Counted from the stretch's first letter, positions 1 through 9,193 are shown. The stretch is 64,000 bases of DNA from Mangrovibacterium lignilyticum (GCF_010882175.1 NZ_WKLH01000001.1:1820021-1884020); one strand, 5' to 3'. Notes: generated by a model from the sequence alone, not told the origin. A program made the numbers and translations.

Positions 1-217
1 CATAGGATTCATTATTCAAGGTATTCACAACCTCGATTTCTGACGCATCAAAAGTACCATTGGTAAATAAATTTTCACCCGAACTTATGTCGATGATTTG
101 AAAAGTGAATAATTCGGGTGGCGTAAAGCAGGCTATGTCTTCGCAATCATTCTTGTTACCACATCCAAAAGCAATTACCAGCGTAAGAAGAAGCAAAATC
201 CTGTAGAGACGTTTCAT
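1..217 (-). CDS. Partial lipoprotein of unknown function (3' end outside window)
   Basis: The minus-strand reading frame starts at ATG 217 and runs open to the window edge, giving 72 residues. The N-terminus is a basic start (MKRLYR), a leucine-rich hydrophobic stretch and a lipobox ending at Cys19 (VIAFGC), so this should be a lipidated envelope protein. The mature part begins GNKNDCEDIACFTPPELF, with two further cysteines close to the lipid anchor. I do not recognise the family. Its 3' end lies before position 1, so length and domains cannot be judged. Confidence 0.7.
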   Translation of the reverse strand, partial: MKRLYRILLLLTLVIAFGCGNKNDCEDIACFTPPELFTFQIIDISSGENLFTNGTFDASEIEVVNTLNNESY

Positions 218-382
218 ATTTAGGGGTTAGATAATTTACAAATGCTAATAAAACAGGACCAGCCCTGTTTATCGGGAATGTTCATTTTCAGCTGGCAAGT
301 TAAGAAATAGTATGTTAACAAGAAATACTCAAGAACCGTAAAATTAGATTTATACGGAATTTACTTAGTTGGCTTTCACCTT

Positions 383-415
383 AAAAAAACAAAGCCGGAC
401 TGCAACTCCGGCTTT
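383..415 (-). terminator. Rho-independent terminator of the coiled-coil gene
   Basis: Perfect 9-bp inverted repeat AAAGCCGGA (391-399) / TCCGGCTTT (407-415) with a 7-nt loop. On the minus strand it is followed by a run of T (383-389). It sits 27 bp past the stop of the minus-strand coiled-coil gene. Confidence 0.85.
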
Positions 416-442
416 AACTATTGTTCACTATCTTTTTTTCGT

Positions 443-1363
443 TTACTTCTTAAACGAGAAGGTTGCGGTTCCAATGTTACTGCCGTCAGCAAAAATGTCA
501 ATCGTGTAATCGCCAGTCATAAAACCATCAAAGCCGGTGTTATCCCAATAAATATTCACGGGCAATTCATTCCCCTCGTAGGTTATTTCCCGCATAGCCG
601 AATACGGTATTCTCAAATCTTCAAATTGAAAAAGGTCATTCTTCGACTGCACCAGCAAAATCTGGTCAGGCCGTAAAATCCGAACATAAAGATTCTTTGC
701 GCCACGTTTCGCAGTGATATTTTTACTCAATGTGAAGCTAATCATCAGTTGTTCCGCTTTAGAGCTGTTGTTAACTTCCTTCCCCTTCCGGTTAATTCCG
801 ATAACCTGTAAATTTAATGCTTCGAGCATCGCAGCCCGTTCAACCCGTTGCGACAATTGTTTCTTCTCCTGCTCCAACGCCCTGTTCTTGCTTTCGACTT
901 CCATATAATCCTGCTTCACCTGCTGATTTTCGGCCATCAGTTGCTGGTTACGCTGGTTCAACGAATCTACCTGCACAATATAATTCCGCATAATCTTGCG
1001 CAACGAACCAACTTCTTCCTGGTAACGCGATATTTGATCATAGCTGGCCTTTTTAATCTGACCAACTTCGAGCAACAAGTTTTTTACTTTAGCCTGCGCC
1101 ACAAACAACTCATGATTTAGCGTGTCATTATCGGTTTTCAGCGAATCGTAGTTTTGCACCATCTGGTTCAGTTCGGTTTGAATGGTGTTTTTCTCCAGGT
1201 TCAACGATTCCATAATCATCTTGTGCTCACTGCGCTGCTGAAATAATAGCACGACAACAATCACTAAAAGGACTCCCAGGAAAACAACTATTAAATTATT
1301 CCGTCTTTCTTTTTCCGTTTTCCCGAATGAGAATTTTTTCTTCTTTTGTTCCAGTTCTGTCAT
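443..1363 (-). CDS. Membrane-anchored coiled-coil protein of unknown function
   Basis: 306 residues. A charged cytoplasmic N-terminus (about 1-22) precedes one transmembrane helix (about 24-41, LIVVFLGVLLVIVVVLLF). A long heptad-rich coiled coil follows (about 45-180, many Q/E/L/N). The C-terminal domain (about 185-306) looks beta-rich and ends in FSFKK. The topology is N-in with coiled coil and globular domain in the periplasm. This layout is common among Bacteroidota conserved hypotheticals; I know no assigned function. A role as an envelope scaffold would be a guess. It is transcribed alone and ends at the terminator at 383-415. Confidence 0.75.
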   Translation of the reverse strand: MTELEQKKKKFSFGKTEKERRNNLIVVFLGVLLVIVVVLLFQQRSEHKMIMESLNLEKNTIQTELNQMVQNYDSLKTDNDTLNHELFVAQAKVKNLLLEVGQIKKASYDQISRYQEEVGSLRKIMRNYIVQVDSLNQRNQQLMAENQQVKQDYMEVESKNRALEQEKKQLSQRVERAAMLEALNLQVIGINRKGKEVNNSSKAEQLMISFTLSKNITAKRGAKNLYVRILRPDQILLVQSKNDLFQFEDLRIPYSAMREITYEGNELPVNIYWDNTGFDGFMTGDYTIDIFADGSNIGTATFSFKK

Positions 1364-1762
1364 AAATCAAGCATGTTTCAGGCCCTAAAAACCGTGTTTA
1401 TTTGTGGTATATTTTGCCGCTCAGAAACCTTCTTATTCAGTTCGAAGCCGCAAAATTCGCCCGTAAAAATAGTATTATTTTATGGGCAGTCAAATTATTC
1501 GAAGGGTACAGTTCGCTACTAATCAGGACTAAAATCCGCACTGCCGCTTCATTCCCTGATTCATACGAAAATTCAGGCGGCCATTGCTGGTAGGGTTGTC
1601 GATTGCCCGAGAATTAAATTGCATTCCCACAAGAGTCGCTATACAGCAAAAGGGCTAAAAACTGAGCTACGACTTTGATCAGAACCGGACAAAAGGAAAC
1701 CCCGGGATACTGATACTTTTTTATCTTTGCATCGTATTAAAGAGAGTAAAAAGAACTGAAAA
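1364..1762. other. Intergenic region between divergent genes
   Basis: About 400 bp separate the coiled-coil gene and the DUF3859 gene. A 63-codon open frame at 1402-1593 has no recognisable protein and no ribosome-site support, and I treat it as chance. The only clear signal is TATCTTTG at 1722-1729, which fits the Bacteroidota -7 box TAnnTTTG and lies about 34 bp before the DUF3859 start. No RNA gene or repeat was seen. Confidence 0.5.
1722..1729 (+). promoter_or_regulatory. -7 promoter box of the DUF3859 gene
   Basis: TATCTTTG matches the Bacteroidota sigma-ABfr -7 consensus TAnnTTTG exactly. No convincing -33 TTTG is visible at the expected distance. Confidence 0.45.
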
Positions 1763-2164
1763 TTGAGCAAAAAGAAATTTGACATTACGCTGTATAGCTG
1801 GGGCGAATACTCCAGCTGGGACAAACAAAGCAAAGCTCTTCCCAAAATTCTGAATATTACCAATACCATTGAATCAGACATCGGAACAGAATTTGGCTAT
1901 GTGTTGAAGATCAAAAAAGCGAAAGGCTACAAGCTGGATTTCAGGGTAATCCATCCTTCTTTTAACGATGAATTTGGCGAACCGATGGACGACTTCACCG
2001 GAGAAGTTTACATCAACAGCAACGATTATGAGTTCTTTTTAGGAGATTGCATCTGGGAACCACTGGATGACAAACTGGGTCCCTGGCGGTTAATCACCGA
2101 GTTGGAAGGGAAAGTAATTGCGGACAAAACCTTGTATCTTGTCCGCAAAGGCGCTGAATTTTAA
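1763..2164 (+). CDS. DUF3859 domain protein
   Basis: 133 residues covering a single DUF3859-like domain. The recognisable core is FRVIHPSFNDEFGEPMDDF (about 60-80), followed by a stretch ending with a charged VRKGAEF tail. The start is TTG: an in-frame TGA at 1757-1759 directly precedes it and no ATG or GTG is available near the N-terminus, so the rare start is forced. No signal peptide or membrane segment, so probably cytoplasmic. Function of the family is unknown. It converges with the small minus-strand gene that follows (2-bp gap). Confidence 0.75.
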   Translation: MSKKKFDITLYSWGEYSSWDKQSKALPKILNITNTIESDIGTEFGYVLKIKKAKGYKLDFRVIHPSFNDEFGEPMDDFTGEVYINSNDYEFFLGDCIWEPLDDKLGPWRLITELEGKVIADKTLYLVRKGAEF

Positions 2165-2165
2165 A

Positions 2166-2453
2166 TTAGCCGTTGACCAGTTTGCTCAACTTGTCGTGAG
2201 ATTCATCACAAGCTTCTACCAATTCCTGACCAATCTTGTGGTAAAACTTCTTGGTCAGTGCAGGGTTATCTTTCCCATCAGGATGATTCACCCGGTTACG
2301 CAAATTGTTGCGGAACACCAATATCTCACCAACAATGGCATAAGCGCCTTCACTATCGGCATCCTTTGCTACATGGATGTATTCAAAGCAATCCAGAACG
2401 ACCTGCCCTACCAGGAAGTCAATGTCTTTTTTCAGATTTCTTAATTTTGCCAT
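2166..2453 (-). CDS. Small conserved Bacteroidota protein
   Basis: 95 residues, no signal peptide, mostly helical by eye, with N-terminal MAKLRNLKKDIDFLVGQVV and a conserved-looking RNRVNHPDGK stretch in the middle. The ATG lies 2 bp past the DUF3108 stop, so it is the last gene of the glmS operon. I do not know its function; it resembles small cytosolic proteins annotated as hypothetical throughout Bacteroidota. Confidence 0.75.
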   Translation of the reverse strand: MAKLRNLKKDIDFLVGQVVLDCFEYIHVAKDADSEGAYAIVGEILVFRNNLRNRVNHPDGKDNPALTKKFYHKIGQELVEACDESHDKLSKLVNG

Positions 2454-2455
2454 AA

Positions 2456-3259
2456 TCAGTCTATTTCAGAATTTAGCGGGAAAGTTAGCGATTTTGCATC
2501 TAAAAAAATGGCTTTCACCGAGCCAATCTGGATTTTAGTCTCCACCATGATCGGAATATGGTTTTGGTCGGCGGTGAACCACACAAACATATCTTCACCT
2601 TCCGGGAAAAACGCCCCTTCCATCAACCAAACTGAAACCTTGTAACAGTTGAACTTACGCCCATTCCGGGTTTTCACCTGTTCAATTCCTTTATAGCGAA
2701 AGTAAAACTCCGATGTCTTATCATCGGCCAGCATCCGGAACTTGACCACTTCATCTTTCTTCAGATGATCAAAATCGTAGTTCCGAAACTGATAAGCCTG
2801 ACTCAAAATATCGTGAATCCCCTTTTTGTAAGGAAAGGTAGAATTAATCGGCTCACTATCCTTTGAGTCGTGAAAATAGCTGGTCTGACCTGCGGGCTGG
2901 TTAAATTGATAAGACTGTTGCGAGAGCGACCCGCCATGACTCACCGACCGGTAAAAGTAACGGGGTTGAAACTCCGGGTAACTCAGGTAAGTGTAAAAAG
3001 TATCCCGGACGGTATAAATCAGGTCGTAAGCCTTGTACGTATGTCCCGTCGCTTCAACAAACCACTCGGTGTCTCCCTGTTGCTGAACCGTATCAGCACG
3101 AAACACGATTTCACCGGCATTCACCCAAATGAAATGCCAGTTGTAATAAGCGCCGTAAGAGATTTCCTCGCCTGGAGAAAAGACACTGTCCGTATTTTGC
3201 CCATTCGAATGGCCCAGCCCGATCAGCAGAAAAACGACGACTAAACTAGCGCGAACCAC
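2456..3259 (-). CDS. Exported DUF3108 domain protein
   Basis: 267 residues from GTG 3259. The frame also has an ATG at 3328, but that start would overlap the upstream gene by 83 bp and puts a lysine-rich extension in front of a normal signal peptide; the GTG start overlaps by 14 bp and begins the signal peptide cleanly (VVRASLVVVFLLIGLGHSNG). The mature protein matches the DUF3108 family: FSPGEEISYGAYYNWHFIWVN near the N-terminus, then aromatic-rich beta strands and a C-terminal MVETKIQIGSVKAIF. DUF3108 proteins are envelope proteins of unknown role. Translationally coupled to the Ig-like lipoprotein upstream. Confidence 0.75.
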   Translation of the reverse strand: MVRASLVVVFLLIGLGHSNGQNTDSVFSPGEEISYGAYYNWHFIWVNAGEIVFRADTVQQQGDTEWFVEATGHTYKAYDLIYTVRDTFYTYLSYPEFQPRYFYRSVSHGGSLSQQSYQFNQPAGQTSYFHDSKDSEPINSTFPYKKGIHDILSQAYQFRNYDFDHLKKDEVVKFRMLADDKTSEFYFRYKGIEQVKTRNGRKFNCYKVSVWLMEGAFFPEGEDMFVWFTADQNHIPIMVETKIQIGSVKAIFLDAKSLTFPLNSEID

Positions 3260-5135
3260 CCGGCCGTTTATTTGACGAACCGGACTTGCCCCCTTTTTCT
3301 TTATCTTTTTCAAGCTGATCATCATCAATCAATTCCTTTTTAAACTGCAGGTCATCCGGCAGAGCCCAAGTTTCGCGCACCTCAAAGTTCGACCTGGTTT
3401 TGATAATTTTGGGATAGTAAACAACCCGTTCCGGCTGAATATTTTTCTCCAAATCACCGGTATCCCATTGCCCGTTTCCATTGCGGTCGACAACTAAGCG
3501 AATCTTGAATTTATCGGGATTTAAATAGGGAAATTCTATTTCTCCATCAGAAGTGATGGCAATTTGCTGAACGACTTCTTCCTTATCTGTATTCTTTAAC
3601 AACTGGACAAAACTGGGTCCCGGCAGGTTCGATACTGCAAGAATAATCTTGGCATAATAGCCTTCTTCGCGAATAACGATCCGCTGCCCAAATTTATTCG
3701 ATGGGTAACCACCAATACTGACAGCTGCAGCCGAATCAACCTGCAACCGGTATTCTTCTTCAAACTCCCAGGGATAACTGATTTGATAACGCCGCATGTT
3801 GACACTGTCGCGAATGACGGAATACTCCAGTTCCTCCTCCAGCGTATCGACTTTCTGATACAAGTGAATCATGGAGAAATCAATTTTTTCCAGCGGCTCA
3901 GGTACTTCTAACAGATACTTACGATAGATATCGAAACCGTCCTTACCGTTTCCTTTGAATGAAAAATGGGGAACCTCTTTAACCTCTTCCTCCTCCTTTT
4001 TCTTCTTTTTCTTCTCGCGAACCTCCGGCTTTTTGAAAAACAGATCCAAGGTGTCTGTTTTTATCACCAGATTCTTCATACTGTCCAACACTTCATAGTT
4101 CACCTGAAAAATCAGGGTATCCATTTTAGCGATTGTCGTATCACGAATCCAAAGGTTCAATGAATCCCGGTGGGCCGAATATTCAAACAAAGCCCAGTCG
4201 GGAGTTGGCTCCGGACTAATTAAATTCAGGCTGAAGGAATCGGTCAGGGCTTCATCAAAATAGAACTGGCACAAATTTGCCCGTTCCCGTTTCGAATCTT
4301 CCAGGTATTGCTCGTACGACTCCTCTTCAAACAACAGCAGATAATGTGGTTCCTGTTCATACTTCAACCCTTCGTGAGCATGTTCCCCTGCGGCAAGCTC
4401 AGTTTCTTCCAGGTGACTGGTTAATATTGAATCGGGCGCAAGCGGCGCGTCCGGAACAATCAACGAATCGGAAAAAGCGATGAGCTCGGCGCTCGAGTTA
4501 TAGGTCAAACTGTTGTCGGCATCCTGCAGCGCGTACAAGCGATACTTGCCGGCAGCAATATTATTGATCATGTAAAAACCGTCTTCATCGGTTCGGGCAA
4601 TATAATCGGGAATACTGTCGCGGAAATAGTGCAAACTGTCAATTCGGTGCAACAAGACCATTACGTCGGCCATCGGCTCCATATTTTGCGCCATCCGGAC
4701 ATAACCTCCTACCATCAGGCTATCGAACTCCGGCCCGTTACTGAACGAGAAGCGGTAATTCTCCAACGGATTCTTCTCATTGTTATCCGCTATCGAATTT
4801 TTAAAATCGAGCGAGTAAGTGGTATTGGGTTTCAATTGGTCATCAAAATCAACGATCAGTGTTTTCGATTTGGTGCGCACCAACGGCTTTTTAGCCAACG
4901 GTGGCGATACGACCAGCTGCGTGGCTACATCAGTAGAGATGATAAACTCATCGAAGGTAATGTTGACCGTTTTACCTTTATAATTGCGGGCATTTACCCC
5001 AGGCACAGTCTTTACCACAACCGGCGGAATGGAATCCTTGTCGCCACCGGTAGGCATGCCCGGATTAGCACAGGAAGTTGTGAAAATCAGGTAGGCCAGG
5101 TAGCCCAAAACCGTTGTGAATACAAATTTCTTCAT
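3246..5135 (-). CDS. Ig-like (Big_5) domain lipoprotein
   Basis: 629 residues. A lipoprotein signal ends at Cys22 (IFTTSC), followed by the Bacteroidota-typical ANPGMPTGGDKDSIPP. Residues about 35-135 form a Big_5-type Ig domain (VVVKTVPG ... FDEFI ... TKSKTLIVDF ... LKPNTTYSLDF). Then comes a carboxypeptidase-regulatory-like segment (about 140-210, ARTDEDGFYMINNI and GKYRLYALQD). The second half has a lysine/glutamate-rich linker and ends in a low-complexity GGKSGSSNKRPGGSR. This conserved lipoprotein is widespread in Bacteroidota with no firm function. It lies 61 bp downstream of glmS in the same direction, so it is probably co-transcribed with it. Confidence 0.8.
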   Translation of the reverse strand: MKKFVFTTVLGYLAYLIFTTSCANPGMPTGGDKDSIPPVVVKTVPGVNARNYKGKTVNITFDEFIISTDVATQLVVSPPLAKKPLVRTKSKTLIVDFDDQLKPNTTYSLDFKNSIADNNEKNPLENYRFSFSNGPEFDSLMVGGYVRMAQNMEPMADVMVLLHRIDSLHYFRDSIPDYIARTDEDGFYMINNIAAGKYRLYALQDADNSLTYNSSAELIAFSDSLIVPDAPLAPDSILTSHLEETELAAGEHAHEGLKYEQEPHYLLLFEEESYEQYLEDSKRERANLCQFYFDEALTDSFSLNLISPEPTPDWALFEYSAHRDSLNLWIRDTTIAKMDTLIFQVNYEVLDSMKNLVIKTDTLDLFFKKPEVREKKKKKKEEEEVKEVPHFSFKGNGKDGFDIYRKYLLEVPEPLEKIDFSMIHLYQKVDTLEEELEYSVIRDSVNMRRYQISYPWEFEEEYRLQVDSAAAVSIGGYPSNKFGQRIVIREEGYYAKIILAVSNLPGPSFVQLLKNTDKEEVVQQIAITSDGEIEFPYLNPDKFKIRLVVDRNGNGQWDTGDLEKNIQPERVVYYPKIIKTRSNFEVRETWALPDDLQFKKELIDDDQLEKDKEKGGKSGSSNKRPGGSR

Positions 5136-5196
5136 CTGTTTTTGATCCTCGTAATTCTATATTATATGAGTTCCCGCCACCGGTTGCTCCCGGTTC

Positions 5197-7035
5197 CTAT
5201 TCCACGGTAACTGATTTTGCCAGGTTGCGGGGTTGATCCACATCGCATCCACGCATCAGCGCGATGTAATAGGCGAACAACTGCAAAGGCACAACCGTCA
5301 ACAGCGCGGCTACAGCCGGATGCGATTCAGGCACTTCAAATAGATCATCGGCCATATTTCGAAGACCGTTGTCTCCTTCGGTGACCACTGCGATGATATT
5401 TCCTTTTCGGGCTTTCACTTCCTGAATGTTGCTGACCACTTTTTCGTAATAGCTGTCTTTAGCCGATACCACCACCACCGGCAGGTTGTCATCAACCAAA
5501 GCAATCGGTCCGTGTTTCATCTCACCGGCGGCATAACCTTCAGCATGCATGTACGAAATTTCTTTCAGCTTAAGTGCTCCTTCCAATGCGACAGGAAACA
5601 AGTAGCCACGTCCCAGGTAAAGTGCATTCACCGAATCTTTGTATTTCGCCGCAACCTCTTTAATATGGGGATGCTTCAACAAGATACTTTCTACCTTTCC
5701 GGGAATTTCCAACATCTCATTGATAAACATTTTCAACGTCTCAGCATCAATCTGTCCGCGCTCCTTGGCCAATTTAAAAGCAAACAAGGTTAAGACAGTC
5801 ACCTGGGCAGTAAACGCTTTGGTCGAAGCCACCCCGATTTCAGCACCGGCATGCGTATAAACACCGGCATCGGTTTCACGGGCAATGCTCGAGCCAACCA
5901 CATTACAAATTCCCAGAATGATAGCCCCCTGCGCTTTGGCCATCTTCAGCGCCGCCAGGGTATCGGCTGTTTCGCCACTCTGGCTAACGGCAATAATCAC
6001 ATCGCCCGGGTTGATGATTGGTTTCCGGTAACGGAATTCCGACGCATATTCAACCTCAACCGGAACGCGTGCATATTCTTCAATCAGGTATTCAGCCACC
6101 AGCGCAGCGTGCCAGCTGGTTCCGCACCCGATAATAATAATCCGCTTAGCCGCGGCGATTTTCGGAAACACATCCATCAGGCCACCCAATACAATGTCTT
6201 CCTGTCCCTCGTGAATCCGTCCCCGGTAAGTATCGCGGATGGTATCGGGTTGTTCAAAAATCTCTTTGAGCATGTAATGTTCAAAATCACCTTTGTCAAG
6301 GTCTCCAATGTTTAAGTCAACCTTCGTGATTTTAAAATTCGCCGGATCGTTATCCACCGTCTTCAGGGTCAGGCTGTGTTTTTCTATCACGGCCACGTCA
6401 CCATCATTCATATAGATCACGCTGTCGGTATATTCCACAATCGGACTGGCATCCGAAGCCAGGAAATATTCCCCCTGACCGATACCAATGACCAGCGGGC
6501 TACCCATGCGGGCAGCAATCATCCGGTCTTTTTCGTGTTGACACAACACCACGATCCCGTAGGCGCCGACCACTTTCGACAGGGCAAGGCGAACCGCGAT
6601 CTCAGCGCTGTTCACTTCATCCAGGCGGTAGATATATTCAATCAGGTTAACCAACACTTCCGTGTCGGTGTCGCTTTGAAACGTATAGCCTTTGGCTGTT
6701 AAATCCTTTTTTAGTTCGTTGTAGTTCTCGATGATCCCGTTGTGTACCAATACAAAATCGTTGTTCATCGAACATTGCGGGTGGGCATTCCGGTCACTGG
6801 GCTCACCGTGGGTTGCCCAACGGGTATGGCCAATTCCCAGGTGGCCGTGTATATCTTTATCGGCAACAAAAGCTTCCAGTTCGCTTACTTTGCCTTTCTT
6901 TTTATAGGTTTTCAGGTTGTCGTTATAAATGGCAATACCGGCCGAATCGTAGCCTCGGTACTCCAATCGTTGCAACCCTTTAATCAGGATGGGATAAACA
7001 TTTTTATCACCAATGTATCCAACTATTCCACACAT
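5197..7035 (-). CDS. glmS: Glutamine--fructose-6-phosphate aminotransferase
   Basis: 612 residues, full length for GlmS. It makes glucosamine-6-phosphate from fructose-6-phosphate and glutamine, the first step towards UDP-GlcNAc for peptidoglycan and LPS. The N-terminus MCGIVGYIG exposes the catalytic Cys2 of the class II glutaminase domain; HTRWATHGEPS and HNGIIENY are typical of its glutamine-binding loops. Two SIS domains follow (about 290-430 and 460-600), with SQSGETADT and the C-terminal DQPRNLAKSVTVE signature. It heads a minus-strand operon. No glmS ribozyme is visible upstream; a 6-bp-stem hairpin lies just before the start (7049-7071). Confidence 0.97.
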   Translation of the reverse strand: MCGIVGYIGDKNVYPILIKGLQRLEYRGYDSAGIAIYNDNLKTYKKKGKVSELEAFVADKDIHGHLGIGHTRWATHGEPSDRNAHPQCSMNNDFVLVHNGIIENYNELKKDLTAKGYTFQSDTDTEVLVNLIEYIYRLDEVNSAEIAVRLALSKVVGAYGIVVLCQHEKDRMIAARMGSPLVIGIGQGEYFLASDASPIVEYTDSVIYMNDGDVAVIEKHSLTLKTVDNDPANFKITKVDLNIGDLDKGDFEHYMLKEIFEQPDTIRDTYRGRIHEGQEDIVLGGLMDVFPKIAAAKRIIIIGCGTSWHAALVAEYLIEEYARVPVEVEYASEFRYRKPIINPGDVIIAVSQSGETADTLAALKMAKAQGAIILGICNVVGSSIARETDAGVYTHAGAEIGVASTKAFTAQVTVLTLFAFKLAKERGQIDAETLKMFINEMLEIPGKVESILLKHPHIKEVAAKYKDSVNALYLGRGYLFPVALEGALKLKEISYMHAEGYAAGEMKHGPIALVDDNLPVVVVSAKDSYYEKVVSNIQEVKARKGNIIAVVTEGDNGLRNMADDLFEVPESHPAVAALLTVVPLQLFAYYIALMRGCDVDQPRNLAKSVTVE

Positions 7036-7330
7036 GTTTATTCGTTTGAGGCAGCCGTTCGGGACCTGCCTGTTTGTAATTCAATCTATTAAAACGTCGT
7101 ACCCCTTCTCCCCTGTACTGCAAAAAATCAACGGTTAATTACGGCAATTATTTCCGTTTCATTTTCAATTTTAACAAAAGCTAACTTTCCGATAAACGGC
7201 CATCAAGCTTTCCGGCTAAAAGTCAGGTCGACAAAATAAATGTCCCAAAGCTACAAACTTCGTCGAATAATTGGTTTGCTTTTGGTCCAAATAAGCACCC
7301 GGATGACCATTTATCGCCCCTGTATCAAAC
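7036..7330. other. glmS upstream region
   Basis: Non-coding stretch between the short GT5 gene's terminator and glmS. It holds the inverted repeat AGGCAG (7049-7054) / CTGCCT (7066-7071) in the likely glmS 5' leader. No clear TAnnTTTG box for glmS and no riboswitch or ribozyme fold was recognised. Confidence 0.4.
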
Positions 7331-7367
7331 AAAAAAGTCACCCCGGAATTAATCCGGGATGACTTTT
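7331..7367 (-). terminator. Rho-independent terminator of the short GT5 gene
   Basis: A 15-bp stem with one mismatch (7333-7347 / 7353-7367), AAAAGTCAcCCCGGA against TCCGGGaTGACTTTT, loop ATTAA. On the minus strand it ends in a run of T. It starts 26 bp past the stop of the GT5 gene. Confidence 0.9.
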
Positions 7368-7392
7368 CAATTCTTACGAATTGTACTATTTT

Positions 7393-8196
7393 TTACAAAA
7401 CTTTATCGTAAAACTCGTTGTACGCGTCAAGATACGTCTCTTCCGGCTGATAAGGCAAGCTCAATTTTTGAGATGCTGCAATGTATTCGGCCAGTTGCGG
7501 GTTAATTTCCTCGCTCCCTTGAATAACAGCATCGGCATACTCAATACCCAGCTTAGACATGCTTTCATACGATGGTTCTTTCAGCAATTCAACATCTGAA
7601 GCCTTGATCCCATCGATCATAACATTTTCAGCCGCTTTCGAATTTAACGGTTTTTTAAAGTTTTCATTATAAACTGAATAAACCACCTTCGACTTGGCAA
7701 ACAACGGATCGTCGTTATAGGCCTTTTTGATGTACATCGGAACCAGCGAAGTCAGCCAGCCGTGACAGTGAATCACATCGGGAGCCCAACGCAACTTGAT
7801 AACAGTTTCCAGTACGCCGCGAGCAAAGAATACCGCGCGTTCGTCGTTGTCATCAAACTCTTTTCCTTTACCATCTTTCAACACATGCTTGCGATGAAAA
7901 TAGTCTTCATTATCAATAAAATACACCTGCATACGAGCAGCTTGTATTGATGCAACTTTGATTATCAGGGGGTGGTCTGCATCACTGATCACCAGGTTCA
8001 TTCCCGACAAGCGGATCACCTCGTGTAATTGATTTCGACGTTCGTTCACATTCCCGTAACGAGGCATGAAGGTTCTGATTTCACGTCCGCGCTCCTGAAT
8101 GCCTTGTGGCAAATACCTGGATTTTACGGACATCTCTGATTCGGGAAGGTAAGGTGTTATCTCTTGAGAAATGAATAAGATTCTTTTCTTTTCCAT
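7393..8196 (-). CDS. Short glycogen/starch synthase-like protein (GT5 N-terminal domain only)
   Basis: 267 residues. It matches only the N-terminal Rossmann-like catalytic domain of GT5 glycogen synthases: MEKKRILFISQEITPYLPES, MPRYGNVNERRNQ and WAPDVIHCHGWLTSLVPMY correspond to the start, the acceptor region and the DVIHAHDW-like motif. Full-length synthases have about 470-500 residues; the C-terminal nucleotide-sugar domain is absent and the reading frame ends in a clean stop and terminator, so this is not a recent truncation. Bacteroidota commonly carry such a short form divergent from panC, as here. Whether it has transferase activity is doubtful. Confidence 0.85.
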   Translation of the reverse strand: MEKKRILFISQEITPYLPESEMSVKSRYLPQGIQERGREIRTFMPRYGNVNERRNQLHEVIRLSGMNLVISDADHPLIIKVASIQAARMQVYFIDNEDYFHRKHVLKDGKGKEFDDNDERAVFFARGVLETVIKLRWAPDVIHCHGWLTSLVPMYIKKAYNDDPLFAKSKVVYSVYNENFKKPLNSKAAENVMIDGIKASDVELLKEPSYESMSKLGIEYADAVIQGSEEINPQLAEYIAASQKLSLPYQPEETYLDAYNEFYDKVL

Positions 8197-8350
8197 GGAA
8201 ATATGCTGAAATTGATGTCGGCAAAATTAATAAAAATATAGCTAATATTCAATTAAAACTGCCTTCACACAAGGAATTTGAATGAAACCAACAAATCATT
8301 GGGACATCGTACCGATTAATTTATTTATTTTGCGTGCTAATTTTTTACCC

Positions 8351-9193
8351 ATGTTGGTTATTCATGAAATAAGGGATTTAAAAGCGCTGATCGCAGCTCA
8401 AAAGGCTGACGGCAAATCAATTGGATTTGTTCCTACGATGGGCGCGCTGCACCGGGGACACTTGTCTTTGGTACAAGAAGCCGGCCGACAATCCGACTTT
8501 GTAGTGGTGAGTATCTTCGTGAACCCCACCCAGTTTAATGATCCAAAAGATCTGGAAAAATATCCGCGAACGCTCCAAGCTGACCTGGAATTACTGGAAC
8601 ACAGTCCGTGTTGCGTTGTTTTTGCCCCAACAGTGGAAACCATGTACCCCGAACCTGATACCCGCCGGTTTAACTTTGGCCAGCTGGAACAGGTGATGGA
8701 AGGTCAGTTCCGCCCCGGACACTTCAACGGTGTCGCACAAGTGGTCAGCAAATTCCTCGAAATCGTTGCGCCCGACAAGGCTTTTTTCGGCCAAAAAGAC
8801 TTTCAACAACTGGTAATTGTGAAAGCAATGGTAAAACAACTAACTTTGCCGGTCGAAATAATTGCCTGTCCCATCATTCGCGAAGCCAGTGGTTTGGCCA
8901 TGAGTTCACGAAACGAAAGGCTTAGCCCGGAACAACGCGAGAACGCGGCAGTCATTTATAAAACACTGCGCGAAGCCAGCAACAATGCCAAAAACTTCAG
9001 CGTAGAAGAACTTAAGACACAGGTGGTGGAAAAGCTGAACGCCAACCCTTACCTGCAAACTGAGTACTTTGAAATCGTGAATGATACAGATCTCGGATCT
9101 GTTGAACAATGGACCGAACCGGTAAACAAAGTGGCATGCGTAGCTGTTTTTTGTGGTGAGGTTCGACTGATTGACAACATTGTTATAGCGTAA
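8351..9193 (+). CDS. panC: Pantoate--beta-alanine ligase
   Basis: 280 residues from ATG 8351. It condenses pantoate with beta-alanine using ATP, the last step of pantothenate synthesis. Visible motifs: FVPTMGALHRGHLSLV (HxGH nucleotide-binding loop), FVNPTQFNDPKDLEKYPR, GHFNGVAQVVSKF, FFGQKDFQQLV, and AMSSRNERLS (KMSKS-like). The frame is open to ATG 8282, but the extra 23 residues match nothing in the family and a TTATTTTG near-match to the -7 box lies at 8325-8332, inside that extension, so the downstream start is preferred. It is followed by panD. Confidence 0.95.
   Translation: MLVIHEIRDLKALIAAQKADGKSIGFVPTMGALHRGHLSLVQEAGRQSDFVVVSIFVNPTQFNDPKDLEKYPRTLQADLELLEHSPCCVVFAPTVETMYPEPDTRRFNFGQLEQVMEGQFRPGHFNGVAQVVSKFLEIVAPDKAFFGQKDFQQLVIVKAMVKQLTLPVEIIACPIIREASGLAMSSRNERLSPEQRENAAVIYKTLREASNNAKNFSVEELKTQVVEKLNANPYLQTEYFEIVNDTDLGSVEQWTEPVNKVACVAVFCGEVRLIDNIVIA

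Noticed and set aside
1402-1593. 63-codon plus-strand frame
   Set aside because: No motif, no promoter or ribosome-site support at the start.
7036-7330. glmS ribozyme upstream of glmS
   Set aside because: No ribozyme core recognised; only a short hairpin near the start codon.
8282-8350. Upstream ATG for panC
   Set aside because: Extra residues match no PanC and include the likely promoter region.
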